DNA of 64,000 bases. Origin: Auanema rhodensis (taxonomy: Eukaryota; Nematoda; Chromadorea; Rhabditida; Rhabditidae). Made by a program: the position numbers and the translations under genes. Shown here one piece after another: positions 55,169 to 64,000 of the stretch (position 1 is the first letter of the stretch; each line of letters begins with the position of its first letter). The stretch covers positions 5,952,001 through 6,016,000 of the forward strand of contig OZ059895.1 of assembly GCA_964057225.1 (NCBI GenBank), given 5' to 3'. The notes below the pieces were generated by a model that searched no databases, had not been told where the DNA came from, and was given only the letters and a program-made list of their open reading frames with translations.

Positions 55169-55885
55169 ATGGTGAGGTTTTTAGTTCTTGAATGGACATC
55201 TACATTTTATTTTCAGACTATCAGTAAGAACAATAAAATGATGGCTCACCTGAACTTCAGGATGAAGATTATGTTGCAGGATGGCCGTACTTTCATTGGA
55301 TACTTCAAAGGTGATTAGTAATACAGATAATCTCGGAGCATGCTTTTTTTTCAGCCTTCGACAAACACATGAACATTTTGTTAGCCGATTGTGAAGAGTT
55401 TCGTCAAATCAGACCTAAGCCAGGAAAGAAAGTAATTCCCTTCCAATTCTTATTTCCATATAGGATTTTCATAATTTAGGCTCCCGATGGTGAAGAAAAG
55501 AGAACCTTAGGTTTAGTTCTGTTGAGAGGAGAGCATATCGTTTCCATGACAGTCGACGGTCCTCCATCCAGAGTAAGTGTATCCCTATTTTTCAGAAATA
55601 ACTTTGTATTTCAGGACGACGACTCTTCCAGACTTCCTAAGGCTGGTGGTATGACCGGACCTGGTCAAGCTAAGCCTGCTGGTAGAGGTATGCCTGTTAT
55701 GCCTGCTGGAATGCCTGCTGCTGTCCCTCCTCGTGGTCTATCTGGAGCAGTTGCTGGTGTTGGTATGTGACTTTTCGATATATCATACATTGTTACTTTT
55801 TTCTTCTTCAGGAGGACCTGGTATGGCTGGTATGGTCCCATCAGCTTTCCCTGCTGCTCCTGGAATTCCTCCTCGTCCGTTCTAA
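55169..55885 (+). CDS. SNRPB: Spliceosomal Sm protein B (SmB/B')
   Basis: Core Sm-ring protein of U1, U2, U4 and U5 snRNPs. The first coding exon is only the ATG (55169-55171), followed at once by an intron. The next exon reads [20 protein letters not shown]. Sm motif 1 ([20 protein letters not shown] with [17 protein letters not shown]) and Sm motif 2 ([20 protein letters not shown]) are intact. The tail is Pro/Gly/Met-rich ([25 protein letters not shown]) and shorter than the repeated PPPGM(R)PP tail of vertebrate SmB, leaving few RG methylation sites. Introns are short. Its stop lies 229 bp before the OLA1 start. Confidence 0.95.
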
Positions 55886-56114
55886 AGTGGTCCAAGATCT
55901 CTTTTTTTTTTGCACATGTTGCTTATTTATCGTTTGGATTATCTCATTGCATCCCGTTCATTGTTGTCCATAACTTTGTTACTTTCCCCACACGGGCAGT
56001 AAAGTCTTACAATATATTTTGTATATTTCTTTTTCGTACTATGCGAATTTATACTTGGAATGTTGTGTTAGTGTTTTCACGGATATCTTTATTTCTTCAG
56101 GGTTTAGTACAAAA

Positions 56115-57910
56115 ATGCCACCAAAGAAGAAGGTTGAAGAAGAGAGACCACCTCTGATTGGAAGAATTGGAACCAACTTGAAGGCATTTTACATTAGAAT
56201 AAGATTTTTCAATCGTTGTACTTGCAGGTCGGTATTTTGGGATTACCAAATGTCGGTAAGAGCACTTTCTTCAATGTTTTAACGAAGTCAGCTGCTCAAG
56301 CAGAAAACTTCCCCTTCTGTACTATCGATCCTAATGAGAGTAGGGTAAGACTATCAAAGTTCAAATAAAATAAGTCATGTCTAATCTTAAAGGTAGCTGT
56401 CAATGACAGTCGTTTTGACTGGCTTTGCGAGCACTATAATCCAGCTAGCAAAGTCCCAGCATTCCTCAATGTTACTGATATTGCTGGTCTTGTTAAAGGT
56501 TTTTTGACCTTTCTTTCTTTCATTTTTTAATTTTTTTTAAATTAGGAGCTTCGGAGGGTCAAGGATTAGGAAATGCTTTCCTCTCTCACGTGTCCGCTTG
56601 TGATGCTCTTTTCCATCTCTGTCGTGCTTTTGATGATGATGATGTTACTCACGTCGAAGGAGAAGTCAATCCTACTCGTGACTTAGATATTATTATGGAG
56701 GAACTTTTTGCCAAAGATATTCAGTTCATCGATGGACCATTGAAGAAAGTCGAGACTCTCTACATGAGAGCTAACGATAAGACTAAAAAAGTGATAGCAT
56801 AAATCAATTATTTTGCTATGTGTCTAGTTTTCAGGTTGAATACGACTGTCTCCTTAGAGTTCAAAAGCTCCTCCAAGAAAGAAAGTTCATCCGTCACGAA
56901 TCATGGAATGAAAAAGAAATCGAGGCAATTTATAATTTGAAGATGTAGTCTAAAAAAAACCTGTTGTAGGTTTTAAACAAGCATTTGTTCTTAACTGCTA
57001 AGCCTATCGTCTACCTAGTCAATTTGTCCGAGAAAGACTATATCAGAAAGGTAAGTTATTGTTTTCATAATTTTAAAAATATTGTAATGTATAGAAGAAC
57101 AAATGGCTTCCAAAAATTAAAGCTTGGATTGACGAGAAGGACGCTGGAGGCGTACTTATTCCATTCTCTGGGGTATTCGAATACAAGCTTCTTGATATGC
57201 CAGATGATGAGCGCGACAAATTCCTTAAGGAACAAGAAGCAACCTCTGCTTTAGATAAGATAAGAAATTTAAAAAATATTCTTGCTAATCTTTTTTTTTT
57301 AACATCGTTCATACCGGATATAAAGCTCTTCAGTTGGAGTATTTCTTCACTGCTGGAAAGGATGAGGTTAAGGCCTGGACTATCCAGGTATGTTATTTTA
57401 ATGTGTTCCATTTATTCTTTAATATCTTAGAAAGGTGCCACTGCACCAAAGGCAGCGGGAAGAATTCACACCGATTTCGAGAAAGGATTCATCATGGCTG
57501 AAGTAATGAAGGTAGTCGACCTAATGGAATTAGGAGACGAAGCCAAGGTATGCCATCTGTTTTCTTTTGTGAAAGACGCCTTGGCCTGCTATCGCAGCAA
57601 GATATGTCCTTCAGATAGGACAATCCTTTGACGCACTCGGTGACCTAAAGTGAAAGAAAGGCGTGCTATATTTTGTATAAGGCTTTATGAAGTGCCCAGA
57701 ATGTCTTAAAATCCGAAAGCTTCGGTTAAATATTACTTCATCAATGCAAACAAATATATGCACAAAGAAAGAAATTCCTAACGATTGTTACAGGTCCGTG
57801 CTGGCGGAAAGTACAGACAACAAGGAAAAACTTATATTGTCGAAGATGGAGATATCATTTTCTTCAAGTTCAATGCTGGTGCTGGTCTTACTGCCGGAAA
57901 GAAGAAGTAA
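56115..57910 (+). CDS. ola-1: Obg-like ATPase OLA1 (YchF family)
   Basis: Cytosolic P-loop ATPase of the YchF family. The start [20 protein letters not shown] matches family N-termini. P-loop [20 protein letters not shown], switch-region [12 protein letters not shown], Walker [21 protein letters not shown], a linker [17 protein letters not shown], and the C-terminal TGS-like end ([37 protein letters not shown]) are all present. Three of its introns are non-canonical by homology: 56184-56227 (GC-AG, 44 bp), 56925-56969 (GC-AG, 45 bp) and 57260-57303 (AT-AC, 44 bp). The other introns are GT-AG. No frameshift remains once these are removed, so the gene looks functional. Confidence 0.95.
57548..57790 (+). 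other. Longer OLA1 intron with possible RNA structure
   Basis: At 243 bp it is about five times the neighbouring introns. ACGCCTT (57576-57582) can pair with AAGGCGT (57658-57664), enclosing a hairpin GTCCT-TCAGAT-AGGAC (57606-57621). It may carry a small RNA, but C/D or H/ACA boxes are not evident. Confidence 0.25.
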
Positions 57911-58535
57911 ATATCATATACGGAGATTGAATGAACAACGCCAGGCAATCGATTGGTAATCGATCGATTGATTGTCTTCAATCTGCTTTTTAATGGTTTT
58001 GGTTCTTTTGCGAATAATCGTAATTCTGTTTTTGTTATGTTGGTTGGATAGATTTATATAAACAATTTTCACTCTTCCCTAGTTATTGAATTATATTAAT
58101 AGAATAAGAAATATCTGCTAAATCTGAAATATTCGAAATCTAGTCATAGTTTCGCGACAAATCTTATACTTCTTTTTACATACGTCTCCCCTAGTCGCCC
58201 TTTTCTCCTCCCTTGGTCTTTTCAAGAAGGAACGACAACATTCCAACGTCAACAATCGAATATAGCTGGAAATATGGGAGAATCAGAGATAGGCGGAACC
58301 GCGCCCACAAGACAAACGCCACAACGAAACAGTACATAATTTTAGGAGATTTAGACATCTGCTGCGTGTGTAAAGCAGGAGAGCCCTTTGGGCGGGGCTT
58401 ATTGGTGGACTGGAAGAAACAGAGAAGTAGACACTAGGCGAGGCATTGCAGGACGCGGAGAGGGCGCGAAGAGCTGATGGGCGGGGCGTAGCGGGTGCGG
58501 GCGGTCCATCAGTCGCCCCTCCCACTCATAGCTCC
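57911..58535. promoter_or_regulatory. GC-box promoter region of the Sp-family gene
   Basis: The left half is the OLA1 3' region. From about 58190 the sequence becomes G+C-rich with GGGCGGGGC at 58390-58398 and again at 58479-58487, and an inverted CCAAT box (ATTGG) at 58401-58405. This is unlike other promoters in the window and suggests a TATA-less, Sp-dependent promoter. Confidence 0.6.
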
Positions 58536-59847
<1,312 letters not shown>

Positions 59848-60320
59848 TATTTGTATAGGGTTTCACATTTTTATATTTCTTGTGCTAATTTTGAATTGTT
59901 TCACATTTATATAAGCTTGCGTCCCTGGTGGCCTTGGGTAATATGTGCAGCCTTCCAGACCGTCCTCGTCTAATATTTAAGTCCGGTTAATATAGCTTCC
60001 TCTTGTTTCACTTTTGTTTATACCGCTCTTATTAATTTTTAATTTTGTACGCTCAGCTACCTGTAGGCTCGTACACATATAATGTGGTTGTATTTGCCAA
60101 AATCTTACACTTGGCTTAAGAGTGCCAATTCATAATAGTTTTCCATATCAAATTGCATTTTCCAGCCTCCATGGTAATTTCCCGTTAGTGCATATCCTAA
60201 TAAACTATTCTAACACAGTTTTGCAAAAATATGAACACGTGGTTAAAATGAATTGACGTGCAATATTCCGTGGAAAGCACTTTAATTCAACAATTTGAGT
60301 TGTACGGTTGGCTATTAAAG
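59848..60320. other. Sp gene 3' region and spacer
   Basis: 473 bp, A/T-rich, with an AATAAA-like signal (TAATAAACTA near 60197). No gene seen before the ATG at 60321. Confidence 0.4.
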
Positions 60321-61202
60321 ATGATATCCGAAAATCATTCAAATGAAGCTTTACTGAGAGTTGAATCCGATAGCGATGAAGATGGTTTGAGTAAAATAAT
60401 AATATATATATATATATATATATACAAAAACATTATAGCTAAATCCGAGTACTGTTGGGTAAAACCAAGTTGGTGTTTTCAACCTACGGAATATGTAACG
60501 ATCCTTACTTGATAATTGTGTAACGAAATTAGTTTAGACAGCATCTTCCTATTTGAGTGATAATCTTCAAGATATATGTGTGAAAGAGTTTAGTATGATT
60601 CCACCAGATTACTTCTTCAGGGTACTTGGAAAAGTATGAAAATTGACTTATCATTATATTTAGGAGGATGGAGAAATGTGGGAAGAGGCTTCATGTGAAT
60701 CACCTCAGGCTAAAACTGCAAGATCAGATTCATTTTATTCTTCGATAGGAAGTTGTACTGGGTAATTCCCTTTTATTATCCAAATTAATAAAGCTAAGCT
60801 TTCCTAGCTCTAATTATACATTAGATAGTACCTTAGACTCAAGTGTTGGATTTGAAACAGCATTAGATATATCATGGGAAGAGAACGAATCTTTAAAAAC
60901 AGCATTATCTTTCACATCATTGCAATCCCTAGTTGATAATATGAATGAAAATTATCAACTTAATACATGTGAAAGTACTGTAACAAGCTTTGTGGATTCT
61001 ACAGATGAAGAAGATGAGATGAACACTGCCAGGTGAATATAATTTAATATCAATATTAATTTCAAATTCAGAGAAGAAACGAATTTGATTTATGATGAGT
61101 TAACAGTGTCAACTCCGAGGTTGGTGAAATCTGTTATAAATAAAGTTTAAAAAAAGATATTTTAATTGCAGCCTCAAAGAAGATCAAGAAGAAGAATTAT
61201 AA
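60321..61202 (+). CDS. Unrecognised acidic Ser-rich protein
   Basis: Multi-exon gene with short introns that join in frame: MISENHSNEALLRVESDSDE, AKSEYCWVKPSWCFQPTEY, TASSYLSDNLQDICVKEFSM, IPPDYFFREDGEMWEEAS, SDSFYSSIGSCTGSNYTLDS, ALDISWEENESLKTALSF, SFVDSTDEEDEMNTAREE, ending SLKEDQEEEL. It is strongly acidic with many Ser, so probably disordered. Many Ser sit beside Asp/Glu in casein-kinase-2-like contexts. No signal peptide or membrane span. One intron contains a (TA)n run. An earlier in-frame start is not seen in the genomic reading. Its stop is 244 bp before NBAS. I do not recognise the family. Confidence 0.6.
60400..60423 (+). repeat. (TA)n microsatellite in an intron
   Basis: TA run inside the first intron of the unrecognised acidic-protein gene; likely variable in length. 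Confidence 0.8.
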
Positions 61203-61446
61203 TATTTGTTAACTAAGACCCTCAAAATTTTTAATTTAGCATTGTTTTTTTCAATATGTATATGTGTATATTAAATGAGACATGAAATTCATAAATAATA
61301 TCCAATACTTATATTATTAAAATATGTATATATTTGACCTTGTTGGACAAACTAAAGTACGTAATAAAGCATTTTTGTTGAAACGTCTTTCTAAATATTT
61401 TAATATTATGCATTATAGTTACTTCAACTTTATAATTGGTAGAAAA

Positions 61447-64000
61447 ATGGCGGATAGGAAGTCGTTGCTCCAAGAACGTTTTGAGATTCTTCGATATACA
61501 GATTCCGTTGAGATAAAAAGCCCTAATTTATTCATCCCCGCTCACGTAGCAAGCCATGTTGGATCTTTACCTTTTTATAAAATCGCAGTTTCACCGTAAG
61601 TTGAACTAAATAGTTTCAATGAACGCCTAGAATATGTGTACTACATTTCAGAAAAGCTGATAGAGTAGCTACAATGAGTCATAATAGGGTTTTGAATGTC
61701 TATAGCTTAGAAGGGGAGGAGGCTTTTCAAGAATGCAGTGTTCAAGGTTGACTGAAGATCTAGACCAAAATATAATTTTACTATTTAGTTTTGGAAGAGG
61801 AATTTGCAGAGTTCTGTTTATTAGAGTTTTCTGCTTCTGGTTCCTTTATTCTGTCTACTCGTAGTTCGGCTAGACTAGATGTGTTCGACAACTCCGGAGG
61901 TTTTTGTTATGACATCCCACTGGTAATGTCAAAAACAGTAATTGTTTTATCTGGTTTAATTAATAGGAAGACGATCCTTCAAGTGTCAATCCCATGGGAG
62001 GAGTTTGCTGTATGAAAACTTTCGTGAATAAAAACTTAGATTCGGATGATAAGCATTTTGATATACTATATGTACTACAATATAATGGAGTGTTATCAGC
62101 TTTTAAATTAGGGTAAATTTTAAAAAATAATGTATGGAATACATCAAAGGTGCTGAATTTCAGGAGACTAACTCGATTTGAAAAGTTGTGGTCCACTTAC
62201 TTAGGCATAGGTCTTTGTGGTAGCTTTGAAATTTTCCCAGACTATAATCTTTTGGTTGTTGGCGCTCATTACAATACGTCCGGTATGCTGCTTAACCTAC
62301 CATATCGAACAACTTGGAATTTTTAGGAAAAGTAAAACCGCCCGGAGGATTATGTTCATTTCGTATGATAGATACATATCCATATGCTGAACCTATTCGT
62401 GTGATGGGAGATTCAAGTATAGTTAAATAATTTTGATTTATGGAATTGTTCAAGTTTTAGGTGGATGGTTCAAGTGGTCTAGTCAATTTCTATCTTCAAG
62501 GCTATTTGCTTATATATGCTCTATGTCGGTATCTTCATCATTTAATATGAAACTAGCTACTGTGTCTACTAATGGCGATTTTTTTCTATTTGACGTTCCT
62601 TCAATGTCTTTATCTTTGAGTATTTCATACATCTCTGGAAGACGTCCAGTTCAGGCTCTTTTCACTGATGAAACAGTAGTTCTAACGAAACAGATGATTT
62701 TGTGAATACTTTTTCTAGGAACTGACCATTCTTTTTGATAACGGTGATCTGGTTAGAAGTCAAATTGAAGACATAGAAGAGGAAATTCATGCGAATAACG
62801 CTGAATATACGTTTACTAGCCGTACTGCGTTGGTGGTTCCCAGTTTTCGAGAACTTTTTATTTTAGAAGGAGATGTGAGTAATTTCATAACTAGTATTGT
62901 GAACACATATCTAAAATCTTTAGCCTGGTAGCTCTGCTCTACATGAAGTTGCTAATCAAAGAACTCACTTAGCTTTTCGTTTGTGGGTGTACACGATTTG
63001 GCGCTCATTTAAACAAGTAAAAATAGTTCTAGTTTAGATGTTTTTAAATTCACATTTAGCTTGTTGGAATGGCTGTTGGAGATGCAGCATCCCCTCTACA
63101 AATGGCAACACATTCTGAAACTTTAGGTTTCGTTGTGTGGCATTCTCCTACTCGAACTCTAGAAGAACTTTTAGAACGAACTGTAAGTTTGTTTTAATGT
63201 TTCAGTATTTTATAATATTTGATTTAGCTTAATGAGAGGAATTATAGCAGAGCAAAAGAATTAGCCGAGTCATTTTCAGCAGCAATTGATATAAATATAA
63301 TTCTAAAACGAGAATGGACAGATACTTCAAACTCTGGTGATTTAACTGTTCAACATGTTCACGATATTTTGGTATGTGCAATTAGGTTTATTAATATTTA
63401 CTTATATTTCAAGGAGAATATTGATGATCAAGAATGGGTACTTCGAGCTTGTTTATCTTGCCGTTCCACTATTCGTGATGTTCACATAGAGTTAGTTCTT
63501 CTCGGTGAGTTTATATTATTGTTCTAAAGTATTATATAATTTATAGGATTGAATTTGTTTGACATTAGTGATGATTGCAAAATCATTATTTTACATGTTG
63601 CTCGAATTTTAAATGTTTGCTCCGATGTCGAGCTTTTCTTGGAACTTCGACATAAATCATTGTTCGAGATAGCATGTTGTTTCGCGCAGGTTTGCATGAG
63701 TATACATTATAAATAAATTATTATCTTCAGAGATGCTTATTCACAGAACTTCAACGGTTATTGGAACAAAATTTTTGTTTATTATCTGATTTTGTTTTGA
63801 ATATTGCATCCTTGATACCATGTAGTGTCCCTCCTAAGAAATATGAATATTTATTGCCTTCTTCATCGTGGACTTTCAAAGATATTGAAGAAGTAACCCT
63901 TATATATTCATTTTTTGTAATCACTTATGTTTCAGATTGGAAGTGATTATGTAATACAGCTGTCAGAATTTAAAAATAGTCCGGAATCTGACTATGTGAA
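61447..64000 (+). CDS. NBAS: NBAS / smgl-1-like protein, 5' part (runs past window end)
   Basis: Neuroblastoma-amplified sequence homolog, a subunit of the ER tether for Golgi-to-ER retrograde vesicles (NRZ/Dsl1) that is also tied to nonsense-mediated decay. The start MADRKSLLQERFEILRYTD at 61447 leads into a beta-propeller (HVGSLPFYKIAVSPKADRVA, SHNRVLNVYSLEGEE, LVVGAHYNTSGKVK, LATVSTNGDFFLFDVPSM). After ALHEVANQRTHLAFRLWVY comes the Sec39 domain: RAKELAESFSAAIDINIILK, EWVLRACLSCRS, FLELRHKSLFEIACCFAQR, PPKKYEYLLPSSSWTFKD. Introns are 40-55 bp GT-AG. The gene is cut at the right edge, at about a third of the expected length. RAB3GAP2 was considered, but the Sec39 blocks fit NBAS better. Confidence 0.88.

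Noticed and set aside
58283-58525. 80-codon minus-strand frame in the GC-rich promoter
   Set aside because: Explained by G+C-rich composition; no splice signals or homology.

Overview
The window is nuclear DNA of a nematode. The evidence is an A+T-rich sequence with genes split by many 40-60 bp introns; a cuticle collagen with an N-terminal membrane anchor, an RxxR processing site and interrupted Gly-X-Y blocks; an M14 carboxypeptidase ending in a ShKT domain; and pyrimidine-rich AG acceptors lying directly on start codons, as at spliced-leader trans-splice sites. Species cannot be fixed by eye. All gene models were assembled by hand from homology and splice signals.

Left part (1-13 kb): the 5' part of an ICA69/ric-19 BAR-domain gene (-); two copies, identical base for base over 691 bp, of a gene for a tiny secreted Tyr/Ala-rich protein (-); SNIP1 with a long RS repeat and an FHA domain (+); acid ceramidase (-); a cuticle collagen (-). 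Middle (14-25 kb): mitochondrial Phe-tRNA synthetase (+), a candidate small secreted protein gene, then four genes head to tail with 250-400 bp gaps: GALNT2-like, p24/TMED, an RDH-like SDR, and the ER lipid protein FITM2. This looks like an operon of endomembrane genes.

25-42 kb: a gene-poor stretch, a paired-type RAX homeobox gene with a TATA promoter and a long intron inside the homeobox, tRNA-Gly(GCC), DPP8/9 peptidase and CCDC174 (-), a divergent Sam68-like KH gene (+), and the M14-ShKT carboxypeptidase (-). A 3.5 kb spacer follows.

45-64 kb (all +): BRD7/9 bromodomain protein, FANCI, a small CFAP97-like protein, SmB, OLA1, an Sp-family zinc-finger factor with GC boxes in its own promoter, an unrecognised acidic protein, and the first part of NBAS. 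Several intergenic gaps are 230-470 bp, again operon-like. OLA1 stands out because homology forces two GC-AG introns and one AT-AC intron, all 44-45 bp. AAG 3' splice sites recur across the window.
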